Below are positions 52,035-63,966 of a stretch of 64,000 bases of DNA, in pieces. Source of the DNA: Plumapathes pennacea. Taxonomy: Eukaryota; Cnidaria; Anthozoa; Antipatharia; Myriopathidae. Location of the stretch: the NCBI GenBank assembly GCA_964036295.1, contig OZ038470.1:601001-665000 (forward strand), in the 5' to 3' direction. The position numbers were made by a program, and so were the translations under genes. The notes below the pieces were generated by a model that searched no databases, was not told the DNA's origin, and saw only the letters and a list, made by a program, of their open reading frames with translations. Each line of letters opens with the position of its first letter. The stretch's first letter is position 1.

Positions 52035-55000
52035 ATGGGAAAAAGTACATCATCCGGGATCATGTATGGCTTCCTTGCGGCTGGAGCTTCGGTCGCTGTT
52101 GGATATGGACTCTACAGATACGTTCAAGCAAGAAATGTTGCACAAAAAGCTAAACAAAGCTTGGAAGAGATGGTAAGATCTGCTTTATACAATTGTGTGT
52201 TGGGACCTGGCCTTTTTCAGTGCTGCCTGTGCAAGGAAATTATTCATATTTGCAATAGCTAGCTGGCTGGACACGTCAACATTGGCATGAATCGATCCTA
52301 ATTTATTTGACTGTCATTTAGTTTTGGCTTGTGTTCGATTTTGGCTTTCGTTTTCGTGTGGGCATGTTTGCACAGCAAGCGAGCTAAGAGCACATGGTTC
52401 CTAAACTTTATTTTAACTGAATGGATGATTTTTGCTTCTTGATACTTAGTAATTATTCATCTATTCAGTGTCTGTCGTCGCTTACAGTTAGAAAGGGTTT
52501 CAAAACACGCAGTTTTTCCATGCATGCATTCATGTATTTGCGACAGGATTATTTCCTGTCGTTTAGATTTAGTGTGGCGGCCTTGATCTTCAGATTTCAG
52601 TTGTGATGGGTTTTCCCTTGCATTCTAACGAAGACGTTTTGATGTCATAGTGATACCAGAGACCAAGTTCTACATATTAATAACGATTTTTAATGTGTAT
52701 TACAGGTGTATTACAGTATAAAAACAGGTTGACTGGATTTAATTACACCAAATTATGCGATTCAAAATTCGACGTTTGAACTTTACCCTGTTTAGATGGC
52801 ATAGATTGCAGAGCTTTATCCGTCTTTAAAATCCAGGGTACAATAGCTTCTAGAAAGGAAAAAGTTGAAAGAGGTTCTGTTCTTACTAATTGTGTGAACT
52901 TGACAATTTTATTTCCTGCCTAAAGGCCCTGTTACAATGTGCAATTTTCTCAGCAACCTGTCTCACAGTGCCATTGTGAGATAAGTTGCTGAAGAATTGC
53001 ACAGTGTAACAGGGCTTGTGTCACAAATTTTATTGTTGCATACAACACTGCACAAAGTAGAACTGAGTTCTACTTTTTGCAACACATTGCAGCAACTTGC
53101 AATGCCGTTGCACAGTGTAACACCCCTCCAGCAACTTATCTCACAGTTTTTGCCTTGGCATGATCAAGAATGCATGTGCACTTCTTTATAATTATTCAAA
53201 TTCTGTAGTGTTGACATCTGGAATTTACAGTGTACGACAATCACATTTTCTCCCCAACTTTCCTTGACATAAATCGTTACAGGTTGCTGAGATCACGTTG
53301 CACAGTGTAACACCCCACCTCCGCAACTGCAACACAATAATTTTTCAACCATTGCAAGACAAGTTGCTGAGAAAATAGCACAGTGTAACAGCGATAACCC
53401 TAATCTTTTGAGTTTGCTAAATTTGTTTGTTTGTTTGAACAGACAAAAAGTCTGGATAAACCAAATGTGTACATCAGGGACTCTGTCAGAGTAAGAGACA
53501 AACTGAGGAAATTGTATGCAGGAGGACCAGACAATCTACAGGTTTGTCAACATCCATACAATTTTAATGTTCTTCATTGTAACCAATACCTGCAGATTCA
53601 GAATACAAAGTCATTGCCTGGATCCACTTACAGTAGAAGTTAATGAGCAATCATCCACCATGACCTCAATTGCAACCCAAGAATATAGCTCCTATGTACT
53701 GTAGTGGGAGGTCACATGACTCAATTGTGACTAAAATTTCATTGTGTCAGGTTTTTGGAGTGCCAGAAATGGAAAGAGCATGAGAAAAATAACTATGTAG
53801 AAATGCAAAATTTCAGGCTCACAGCATATTTCATAGATGAAATTTGGCGGCATTTTGAAGTTCAGAAATATGAAGATTTGTATGGAAAAAGTTGCTGTAG
53901 AGCAGGATTCTGGCCAAGTTGTTAGGTACAGCTGACTATAGATTTCATTATTGATCTAGCCACATTCTAGATAGCTACGAGTAGCTATGGCCCCTCTACT
54001 CATCTAGGCTACACTCTGGACAGCTCTTTGAAAACTGATTTAAAGTGCTGCATGATAATTTAAACCATTTGATGATATTTTTGTTTCCAGGTTTTGTGTG
54101 ACTTTGACAAAACACTAACAAAATTTTTGTTGGAGAATGGACAAAAAGGGGACTCAACATTTGGTAAGATATACCATTAGAATTCCTCAGACTACAATAC
54201 TTTCACTTGTATTAACATGTTACTCAGTGAAAACCCAGGCACTGTTGTCACATTCTGATACCCTCAGCACCCGAGCACTGCAGCAAGATGTAGTTCCTAT
54301 TCGTAAAATCACAATCTGTTACACATTTTGTTATTTTTTCCTGTCCATATGTGTAGGTGTCCTTGAAAACTGTAAAAGATTCCCAGAATCCTACAGAGAA
54401 AAGGTTGGTGCTTTATTTCTCACGACATTCTTATTTGTTCTCAAATTCCCACCAGAATCCCTCTTACCATAAGTTATAACAAGTTCAACTTCTTTTTTTC
54501 TTTTACTTTAGACTCTGCTCTGCATAACACTATTTTATCTCTGCTAGAAAATTATTATATATTTTTTCTGCTCTATATTGAGAGGAGCATTATTACTGGT
54601 TATTTTTTTTGCAGGCCACTCAGCTGAGAGAACATTATTTACCACTTGAATTTTCAAGGTGAGAAAACAGCAGGATTCTTCCAGGGTTATATTGTGATAA
54701 ATGTGCATGATTTGTAACTAAAGCCTCTGCTGCCCGGGATTGATCTTGAGCTTAAATGAGGCATTTTCAGTTCTTAATCTAATCAAGCTACAATATTACA
54801 GACATAAAACTTGGTCAAAAAACATTTTTAAGATTCTTCCCCTCAACAAAGTGTGTCCCAGTCTGAAAAACTCTTCCGCCTGAAAAGTTGTTGAAGTTGG
54901 CCTGTGTGTTACTGATCAGGAATACAGTACCTGTTGTGTTCTAAGCTGCAATGTCTGAATGTATTTCAGTGATTTATCTGATGAACAGAAGGCACCACTG

Positions 55001-57793
55001 ATGAGAGAATGGTGAGTACACATTCTTTTTAATAATTAACCTGTAGACATACCAATTCTTCTGTATGCACAGTACATGTATCATCTCCTAGTCCCTCCAA
55101 ATTGTCTCATCATTGATCAATCTCCTGTCTTTATATGCATGCCTCGTATCACAGGACGTATCAATTTCCTGCATACTGACCAGCACATACCTTGTCTTGT
55201 GGTCTCCCGCATAGAAGCACGAGTTGCACGCTGTACATGAGCCTCATCTCTCATGAAATAAACTCCCAATTTCCCACTTTGAAGAACTATTTAGAACTTC
55301 TTCCTGTATTTATAATAATTCATATAACATAAAATAGATAGAAAAAGGTGTCATTTTAACTCAATTTTTCAGCAAAACATTTCTTCAGCTCCAAAATTTA
55401 AACTTGGGTACGACTGTACCAGTCTACCTCCACCCCCTACCAGGCCCCTGAGGTCTTTGTGCACTGAGTGGAGCCCAGATCCCTAGCCTGAATCTCCTGT
55501 CACAGGTTTGGTTTAAGGATGACATATCTATATATTCATGCTTACTTTTGTGATGTTTTGTTCAGGTGGAGCAAGGCATACAATCTGCTCACTGAGCTGG
55601 GCTTTGGGAAGGCTGACCTTCCGGAAATTGTAAAGAATGCCAACATTGCGCTGAGGTAAATTAACATAACATTAAGTCATGACAGCTTATGAGGATCTAT
55701 ATTCTCCCAACCACTCAAAAAAAAACTAGGGAGAGTTTACTGCTTAATCAGACAACCCCAAGAATGCAAATGGGACACTGATTCATAGCAAGGCTAATCT
55801 GGCATGAAATTCTGTAGGCAGCAAACAGGAAAGATACCTGTCACTCAAAAGCAACCAAGGTGTATATAGAGAAGTCATGTACATGTTTTCCTTGGGGAGT
55901 TACATGCACAACTCTCAAGGTAAACAATTCTAATTTCTGCCAGGAGAGACAAGGTGCCCATACCAGGGGACTCCACCCAGAAAGAGTCCCTTTCAACTAA
56001 GGTATATAAAATGTGTGCAGAAAAATTACCATGCTAGCTTTTTGGTGTTTTAGGGGTCATATGTTTGTATTTTTAAATAGTATAATTATTTATTTATACT
56101 GGGGTTCTAGGATTCCTACCTGTCATGGCAATTCAAATTTTGTGAGAATTACCTACAAGTAATTATTATTTTAATAGTTATTGATTGTTCCTTATCTTGG
56201 TAGGGATGGAGTGGAGTATTTTTTTGTTAAACTTCGTGAAAAGAAGGTGCCTGTGTTGATCCTTTCAGCTGGCATAGCAGGTGAGTCAACATAATAATTA
56301 TTTTATTTTTAATAACAATATAGTAATCTATCTTCAGCTGAGCAAAGTGAAAGAGATGATAAAAATTAATAGCTTCTTAAATTCCAGAGCAACAGATCAT
56401 TAGCATAGATTGTGTGAAGGTGATTGTAAAGGCATTTGTGTGATGGAATTTTGTAAGGAATGCTTGAATATAAGAAGCAGGCAGAGCAAAGAGCCATTGT
56501 GGTCTTCATTCTCAGAGCAGACTTACACTAGTTTTCTCTTTTGATTTTCAAGCCAAAGAGTAGTGGTATTGTATGTTAATAACAAAGTTCTATCTTTACA
56601 GCATTATTTAAATGTTGAATCATGAGCTTTTAACCTGAGCATAAAGTTGTTGTTGGACAGACACATGTATACTGTTTGTCATCATCTCTTGCTTCTTCTT
56701 CTTGTAGATGTCATACGTGAAGTGATTGATCAGCAAAGCACACTCTACGACAATGTTGAAATTGTATCAAATGAGTTTGAGTATGACTCGAAGGTAAGAA
56801 TTCATTCTTTGTCATTACAAATCAATAACTACTTGGGAAGACTTCCAACATCATTAAAATGGATTTGACTGTGGTGGGGAGGGAGAGGGTGGGATTGTTC
56901 AGATGGATTGTTGTGTGATGTCAACCTGGAGGGGGGGGGGGGGGGGGAGGGGCAGGAATGAGGAGGAAGGGGGAGGGGCTGAGTGGCTACCATTCATTAA
57001 TTTGTCTTGGAACCAAGGGATGGTTGTAAAAAGGTTTGGATTGGCACATTCAGTAACTATCACTTTGTTTGTTTGTTTGTTTTCTTTGCAGAATGTCATG
57101 ATCGGTTTTAAGGGCGACAGGGTGTTGATGAGTGGTAACAAGGAGGAGGTGACAAAGGATCTGGATTTTTATGTCCATACCAAGGTGAGAAATAATTCTC
57201 ACTGCTTTTGAGTCATGGGCATGCAAGGCATACAGTATCTGGGAGCCAATAGTGTCCAAAGTATGTCAATCACTATTAGTGTTAAGGCACAAAGTTTTAG
57301 GCACAGTTCCCAAGTCACAAACAACCAAAGATGGCAGTCCAACTTGGGAAATTTATAAAAAAAAACTTTATTTAACTTGTAATAGTATTCTGTCAGTGAT
57401 TTATATATTACTTACTATAATTGTAACCAATAGGATCTGTCTAATGTTATTGTGATGGGAGACCAGCCTGCTGATCTGCACATGGCAGGAAATGTGAAGA
57501 ACCCTGAGACAGTTTTGAGCATTGGGTTCCTGAATGAAAAGGTATGATTTACTTTATCTCTGATCTGTAAGTTAGTACTTATAAGCTCTCCTCCCCAAGC
57601 CCACTGTTGCTACTGAAGACATGTACAGTTAGTGTAAAATACTTTCTTCTGGCAGCTAGAGATTTTTTGTTATTTTGTCTTTTAGGTTGATGAGAGGATG
57701 GCTGCATATAAGGAAGCATTTGACATTGTCATTGTTAATGATCACAGTATAGAAGTTGTGGATTTATTGCTGATGCAGATCTTGCACTTGTGA
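52035..57793 (+). CDS. NT5C3A: Cytosolic 5'-nucleotidase 3 (pyrimidine 5'-nucleotidase), NT5C3 family
   Basis: This HAD-superfamily enzyme dephosphorylates pyrimidine (and m7G-type) nucleoside monophosphates. Twelve exons in phase: 52035-52172, 53443-53541, 54091-54163, 54357-54403, 54615-54658, 54970-55011, 55566-55655, 56204-56280, 56708-56793, 57092-57184, 57434-57541 and 57686-57793. They give 334 aa (human about 336). Residues 9-28 form an N-terminal hydrophobic anchor, as in the long human isoform. HAD motif I is DFDKTLT (nucleophile and acid/base Asp); motif II is in ILSAG; motif IV is GDQPADLHMA. Family landmarks such as WSKAYNLL, GFKGDR and IGFLNEKVDE match the human order. The 3' UTR has an inverted-repeat element and AATAAA at 58154-58159. 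Assignment to the 3A or 3B subtype is not resolved, as the duplication may be vertebrate-specific. Confidence 0.95.
52925..53395. mobile_element. MITE-like element in NT5C3 intron 1
   Basis: Outer inverted ends agree over about 33 bp: GGCCCTGTTACAATGTGCAA then TTTTCTCAGCAAC on the left, and its reverse complement (ending GCACAGTGTAACAGCGAT) on the right. Inside are several more copies of the CACAGTGTAACA and CAGCAACTT blocks in both orientations, as if several elements had nested. Confidence 0.75.
56928..56976 (+). repeat. Poly-G tract
   Basis: G-rich run with about 17 consecutive G in the intron before NT5C3 exon 10. Confidence 0.8.
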
Positions 57794-57830
57794 GCATCTG
57801 ACATGCTGTGCATGCATTGTGATGGGCTTG

Positions 57831-58095
57831 TAGCCTGTGAAAACAGATTGATTTTGCCCCTTTTGCACTTCGAGGCTAAAAATACTGTAAAACTGTGATG
57901 GCATAGGCTGCCTCAACAGTGACCAATAAGAAATCATGAAAGAATGGTCTTAACCTTTGTCTTCTTGTTTTTAAGAGCTGAATTCTGATTGGAAAAAGCC
58001 TGGATGTCGCAAGACATTTGTCAGCTTGGTTTTGCAGATGTATTTTTTGGCCTTGCAAAGCAACAGGGGGAATTTCTGTCTGTTTTCACGGGCTA
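57831..58095. mobile_element. MITE-like element in the NT5C3 3' UTR
   Basis: Ends TAGCCTGTGAAAACAGA (57831-57847) and the reverse complement of TAGCCCGTGAAAACAGA (58079-58095). The 265-bp interior shows further partial inverted similarity. It begins 37 bp after the stop codon and lies before the polyadenylation signal, so it is probably transcribed. Confidence 0.75.
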
Positions 58096-58153
58096 TAGGT
58101 TTGCATGCTATGGTATCCCCAGGCATGAAAGAAAATACCATAAGTGACAACTA

Positions 58154-58159
58154 AATAAA
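58154..58159 (+). terminator. Polyadenylation signal of NT5C3
   Basis: AATAAA 360 bp after the stop codon, just past the inverted-repeat element. Confidence 0.6.
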
Positions 58160-58636
58160 AAGTTTGCATGTACCAGGTACAGATAGTTCATGTTGGTATA
58201 CTGTACTTGTGCTGTGTCCCATTTTGTCCAAGTTTTGCAGCAAGTAACTAGACTGTAAATCCCCCAAATTACCCTGAACAAAATGTATAAGTTGTGTAGA
58301 AGAATACTAGTTTGACCAGTTTGAATTCAACCAAGAACTTGCATTCTATAAGTGGTATTGGAGCTGTGGTAGTTTCATTCATTTGGGGTAGTGTTTAAAT
58401 GTGTAGATCATGCTACTAGCTAAATTGATCCTTACGGTATGGGTTGTTAGGTATTTAAACTCCACTAAAGGAGGTTGCAGTGCTTTTGCATGCTGCATCA
58501 CATAGATTTGTCCAAGTTTGTTTCTAGGAATATGGTCTTTTCATAGTACCAGGTGTAGGAACTTTGCTGGTTCTGTCTGCATGAATCAGCAAAGTGAAAA
58601 CAGTGGAGTAAATAAAATATGACATCTGAAAGTTTG

Positions 58637-59897
58637 TTAGGTATCTTGTTGGTCATCCTCTGCAGGGATGATCTTTATTACTCTGTTGCTGGAGTTCACC
58701 TCAAGTTCAAGTTTGTCTAAAGTCCACCTATGAACAGAATGAACAGCTTTCAAGATCAGTCTATCAAAAATGTTGATGTGCATATATATATTTTTGGACT
58801 TAACACACATCTTGTTTTACCTATCCACAACTGTATTTCATGGGGGTCCTGCTAGTATACAATATTAATATTATCTGACCTGCTCGTACTTTACCAAGAG
58901 ATCACCTACCACTTTCTCCATACTAAACTATCATATTGAAAGGAGAAGTTTACCTCTGATCTTGTTGAAATGACCAATAGACTGAGCAAGTCTAATTTAT
59001 TACCCTTTGTTTTCTTGCTTGGTTGCAAATGAATGCAGATTTCCAGTGGATTTGCTCCCTCTCAGAGGAATAACAATCTGAAGTAGGACAATGCAAAGAT
59101 TAGAATATGTGCCTCACAAAAATCCATTAACCTTGAACTAGTGACTAAATGCAATTTTCGTGTTTATTCTTTCACCAAAGATATAATTTGCCACGTGATA
59201 GTTAGGCTCGATTACCAGCCGCTGCCTCGGGAAAGTGAGCCTGCACTAGTCCACTTGATAGTTAGCTCAGATGAAAGCTGATTTATCTATCAACTATTCT
59301 CACTACATAACATACGATCTTTACCCTGAATGATTGAGAGAAATTGTGTTCTGAGCTCAAAAGTGAAAGAGTTAGCAAACAGTGGAGGTTTAACTAATAC
59401 TGCACCTGTTGTAGTGATGATGTTTTAACAATAACGGTGATGGTAACTGATAATTATGATTACAACTGTGATGATAATGATCACTGATGTATATCAGACC
59501 CTCAAACATCATCCAGAGTCCCAGAAGGGCGCAAAGTGTCTTTTCTGAATTACCTTGGCCGATTCATTGTTAACTTTTACATCTTCACCACCCAGCCTCA
59601 TGTAGCGAAATCCAACGGGTTTCCCAACAGCGTTCACTGCCTCGTTATGCTTTCTAAACACTTCAACGGACTTCTTGTAATATTCCTGTGAGGCTAAATT
59701 GGCTGAAACAGAAAAGGTCACTGAATAACAAAACACAGTATAATAATTTAGGGGACAAAATACTTTCGGATAAGAGATAGCTTGGTGATAAAATTACCCT
59801 GTATCCTATGATAACAGAAAGATGCTCCAATCACAGATGCTACGCCTCCATAAACCGCTATCTTTTTTAATATTTCAGTCGATCTTTCCGCAGCCAT
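58637..59897 (-). CDS. COA1: Cytochrome c oxidase assembly factor 1 (COA1/TIM21 family)
   Basis: COA1 is a small inner-mitochondrial-membrane protein that helps early COX1 and complex I assembly. Four exons in transcript order: 59798-59897, 59554-59702, 59004-59077 and 58637-58727. They give 137 aa (human 146), with phases 1, 0 and 2 closing exactly. The first exon holds an N-terminal segment with a transmembrane helix (about residues 13-29). The second has YYKKSVEVFRKHNEAVNAVG, matching human YYKLAVEQLQSHPEAQEALG. The third has IPLRGSKSTG, matching human IPVSGSKSEG. The fourth begins WTLDKLELEV (human WHLDEVFLEL). The start codon is 170 bp from that of CCDC14 on the other strand. Confidence 0.92.
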
Positions 59898-60066
59898 ATT
59901 TTCTAGTCACTGTCCGCCATCTTTGTTTTTTGTCCGCTGACCACAAGACGTGGGGCTCTGTTAAGCTCACAGGTGGACTGGGCCGAAGTATTGCAAATCA
60001 AAGATGGCGGCCTCTTGCTTTCCCAGCGCGAAAACTTGAAATCAAACGGAGAAATGCCTTCATGAA
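59898..60066. promoter_or_regulatory. Divergent promoter between COA1 and CCDC14
   Basis: The 169 bp between the start codons hold a YY1-like motif in each direction: CCGCCATCTT at 59914-59923 (toward COA1) and AAGATGGCGGC at 60001-60011 (toward CCDC14). Confidence 0.6.
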
Positions 60067-63000
60067 ATGAAGGGGAAGACGCAAAGCAAGGTATTTTTCG
60101 GGCGCGTAATGTGTCAGACCGTCAGAGAAAAGTGTTCATTTCGTGGTCAATTGACTGGTGATTTCTGGAGTTTCTTTCAACGAATTAGCGTCTTATTGTT
60201 TACAGATTACTTTAGTGATCAAATATTTTCACACAACACACATGTGCAGTACCGTACAATATTCTGCTTGTAAGACCCGGGCTTATGCAACTCTTATGGT
60301 GTTCTTCGGGAACTTATAAACGTATATCAAAAGGCAAACAATTCCCATTCTCTTTTGGTTTTGAAGAAGCCAATCAGCAGTAGCTAGTACGAGGAATTAA
60401 CGCCATGTCACCATTTACGTATTTGCGCTAGAATATTGCTATCAGATTATCTTTTTGGCCCTGATTGGCCAAGTGTGCTTGTTTGGACCAATTTGAAAGC
60501 ATAGCAAGTTCAGCAATAGGTCATTTCCGAGATGCCTGTTGCCTCTGTTTTAAAAGAAAGGTTTACACTAAACCTTGTTTTAAAGGCATCTTGCAAGTTA
60601 CACTATTTCTTTCAGAATCATCTGAAAAGGGCTGTACATGTACAGTAGCTCCATCATACATTTTATGTTTCACTGTGTGGTTGGCCATGAATGAGTATAC
60701 AGTTGTGGTTCTTCTTATTTCAGCCATCAAAGGCATCACTGGTAGCCCTAGGTTTGTCCACAAACTCAAGAGTGAATAAAAAGTAAGATGATGCAGCCTT
60801 GTTTACACAGCATCAATATAATTTTACCTGCATGGCCGGCATTCCTTTTGTACAGTGCAAAAAGTTGAGTACTGCACCCACACCCCTCTACGTTTTGTGT
60901 AGTCATTGATTTTTCACACGGTCAAAAAGACCATATGCCTGCCACAGAGGCTAAATCAAGTATAGCAGCTAACCAATCACATTGTTCCCCATGAGAACTA
61001 TCTATCATGTATACCAGTTATAAGATACAATATTCTTTTCTGTAGGCCTCTTCATCCTCAAAGATTGCAGAAAACTGCCAGGGAAACAAATCCTGGGTAC
61101 TCCTTATATTCTACAGACTCTGAAGCTGACCAGGTATGGCAAGATGTAGTGTGAAACTTGTTTTTTAAGGGAAATTGTACCCCCCCCCCCCCCCCTCAGA
61201 AAAAAAGAAGAAAAAAGTTGCACTGAGGATGGTGTAAGTGAAACAACAATGTCAGTCAAAAGAATATATCTTGTGTCTCTTCCATGTAGCTTCATTTCAG
61301 AATAATCCCAAAATAATGCACCCATCCCATACCTTTTTAAGTGTAGCTCATTTGTTGTTTGATCACAGGCTGCTTCTGTCCACCATGGGCTGGATCGTTG
61401 TGCAGTGTTGCTGTCCAATATTCTCAACAATGAGAGTAAAGGTAGGGCTTTTGAATAATCGAAATTATGTTCTATAATTTTACCAAATAACCAGATGGAC
61501 CTCATAGGATTGTTAGCTATTTGTTAAAAAATAATTAGTGGCATATTGTTTGGTCTTGCTATTTTGTTCATAAAATTATTGAAGTTGATCTCTCTTACAG
61601 TAGGAGTGAAAAATAAAGTAAAAATAAAATTTAGAAAAGTTGTACTGTCACTCATACACATGTTTCATATTAACAGTGAGTGTCCCTTTTCAGTTAACAG
61701 GCAGAGGGCCACAGTAGTTACTGACAAACTCCACAAAGGGTCCAGCAAAAAGGCAGCAAAATCAAGCCACATGTCTGTAAAAAGAGCTGTGCATCGGAAA
61801 CCCAAATCTGCAAGGAATAGTCCTCTTGTTGTTCCAACAGCAGGAGCAGACAGCAAAGGTTGGTCAGTGTCAGTTTATTCTTCCTGAAGCTTAATGCAGC
61901 TCTCATTGTTTTTTATTTGTTTGTTTGTTTGTTTTTTGTTGTTTTGTTGTTTTGTTTTGTTTTGTTTTGTTTGTTTGTTTGTTTTTGTTTTTATCTCGTA
62001 GCTTCCCCACCACCTCAGAGACCCAGCCCCTCCCTGCTACCCATCCGCCCTATACACCCAGAGTCTGCGCCGCGCTACAATGAACGCCTGGTGTCATCAA
62101 CGCCAGTCCTGACTTCTGATCAAAGACACAAACAGCAGGAACTCAAACAAAGAGAGGTGGAACTGCATTACAAGATTGAACAGCTCAAAGAACATTATGA
62201 CTTGTTACAGGTAAAAAAAGTATGTTAATGGGCTTTTGCATGACTGTTGAGAGTAACTCCTCCTTTCAACTGGATCCCCCGTGACAGGGAATTTGTATGG
62301 CATGCGCATTTTTATCCGAACATCTGCGTATTAGTACGTATTTTTAACTTTAGGGTTCATTGGTCTGTATGCGGTCGGTAATAATAATTATTAATCAATT
62401 ATTGATCCCTATGTGGTCGGTATGTGGTCGGGTTAATAAATGTTTTTCCTCTTTTGTATTTCCAGCAGCAGAGAAGTCCAGAGCATCAAGAGCAACAGAA
62501 ACTCCAACTCCAACAATCCTTACTGCACGAACTTGATAATGACCAGACAAGAAGAAGGTCACCAGGCGAAGCAGACACGAAGACAAGAACTGGCAGCCAC
62601 AGCTACTCAAACGAGGCCCAAGCTGTCCTGGACACCGGACAACAGCTTTTGTATAGTGCCAGGAGACCGTCAGCACGACGAAGTCTCGACTACACGAATA
62701 TTGTTCCGGCAAAAGATCCCATAGAGAGTCCTTCAGCTCGTGGTACAAGTAGAGAGGCTCCTCCAGGGAACCCTACAGCGAGCTACCCGAGTACTGTCCC
62801 TAGAAAGGGATCCCTGGGGAGTCCCACAGCTCGCGTTACGAATAATGTCCCCGGAAAAGGTCCTCAAGCGATCCCTACAGCGAGCTACCCGAGTAATGTC
62901 CCCAGAAAAGGATCCCTGGGGAGTCCCACAGCTCGAGTTACGAATAATGTCCCCGGAAAAGGCCCTTCAGCGAGCTACCCGAGTAACGAGCCTCGAATGG

Positions 63001-63759
63001 ACGCGAGAACCGACTGCAGTGACAGAAAGCATGAACATGCCGTCGACGACGTCGTAGCGCCTTTTACAGAAGAATTAGTTAGTGTTTCTGCAGATGAGGA
63101 CAACATCCTCTCTGTGCGTGGCCTGCGGCGAGGTCGCACGCCGCCTTCAGCATCCGCGCCGAACACATTGCGTGCTGCTTCGCCTCGGGTTAGCGGTTCC
63201 TCGCCCACATCAGTAGAAAACCAGGCGCGAGTTGTGCAGTACCTTGTGGGTGAACTCAGCGCGTTGCTTGGAAATGTTGGTATGTTTTGTGTCGTGAGCT
63301 TTCCAGTAGCAGTGTGCAATAATGTGTGTAGAATGATAATGAATAGTTATGAAGGAAGCGTTTAAAGTAGTTGCAAGGATAGTCGGGAAAAAAAGGGTTT
63401 CAGAATTATGAATTATTGAAGTGCAGAATTATTGAAGAGTTTGAAACATTACTTGTCCTTTTTTTTCTGACAGCCTTGCGAGTTCCATTTCGGCGTTACA
63501 GACGACTCAAAGTCTTAGTAAAGAAATGGCGAAAAATCCACAATTTTAATCTTGGTGTAAGATTTGTTTCGTTTTAGTGCAATTGATCTCTTGTTTTCAC
63601 TGGCTGCTTCTGATCAGGTGACCTTGAGGTTGACCGACTGTTAATGGAGATTAACCAGGCATCCAGGCTCCTGCCGTACATTGTCGCCAGGGAGCAACCT
63701 GAAGTCGAGGCCATGGAAGACGCGCATGCGCTGGGAGGGGAGAACGTCGAGTTGCGCAG
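60067..63759 (+). CDS. CCDC14: Coiled-coil domain protein 14 (CCDC14), 5' part, cut by window end
   Basis: CCDC14 is a centriolar-satellite/centrosome protein linked to centriole duplication control. Eight exons are visible in phase: 60067-60090, 60724-60782, 61046-61133, 61369-61441, 61694-61858, 62002-62210, 62466-63279 and 63618-63759 (open phase at the end, so more exons follow outside). The landmark is NPGYSLYSTDSEADQ followed by HGLDRCAVLLSNIL, matching human DSGYSIHSDSESQAE and HGLDGCASLLRDIL. Further on, ARVVQYLVGELSALL and DLEVDRLLMEI match human VRIIKYLLGELKALV and DSEIQRLITEM, and ENVELRR matches ENAQLRR. Residues coded at 62100-62520 are a Gln-rich coiled coil. A 34-residue tandem repeat at 62781-62990 is specific to this sequence. 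The first exon codes only eight residues. Confidence 0.9.
60521..60560 (+). repeat. Interspersed repeat copy (GAGATGCCTGTTGCCTCTGT family)
   Basis: Close match to the segment at 46,851. It lies in CCDC14 intron 1. Confidence 0.55.
61180..61196 (+). repeat. Poly-C tract
   Basis: A run of about 17 C in CCDC14 intron 3. Confidence 0.85.
62781..62990 (+). repeat. Coding tandem repeat, about 102 bp (34 aa) in CCDC14
   Basis: Units begin AGCTACCCGAGTA at 62781, 62883 and 62973 and encode YPS(N/T)VPRKGSLGSPTARV followed by TNNVPGKGP. The first two are almost identical; the third is truncated. It sits in the disordered region between the coiled coil and the conserved C-terminal block. Confidence 0.85.
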
Positions 63760-63819
63760 GTGCGCCAATAAGAATATGGAACTGGAGTGTGCACGTGATG
63801 TTTGTGTGTACAATGAACT

Positions 63820-63966
63820 CTCTCCAAGGCGGACACCCTCGGGACCAGCATTGAGTGTCCGCCGTACAGAGAGAGTTCAGTTACAGAGAAACAAGTAAAA
63901 ATCGGCAAGGACCAAATCTGCATGGTGTCGGCCTTGGAGAAGTGTCCGCTTTAGAGAGAGTTACTT
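63820..63966. repeat. Inverted-repeat fragment with GTGTCCGC(C/T) blocks
   Basis: ACTCTCTCCAAGGCGGACAC (about 63817-63837) pairs with GTGTCCGCCGTACAGAGAGAGT (about 63856-63877). Further on GGCCTTGGAGAAGTGTCCGC and AGAGAGAGTTAC repeat the same words. It follows CCDC14 exon 8, so it is intronic. Confidence 0.6.

Noticed and set aside
63475-63545. Extra CCDC14 exon between 63279 and 63618
   Set aside because: An acceptor-like CTGACAG and an open basic stretch exist, but the human protein has no insert here and skipping it gives a clean match (LGNVGDLEVDRLL).
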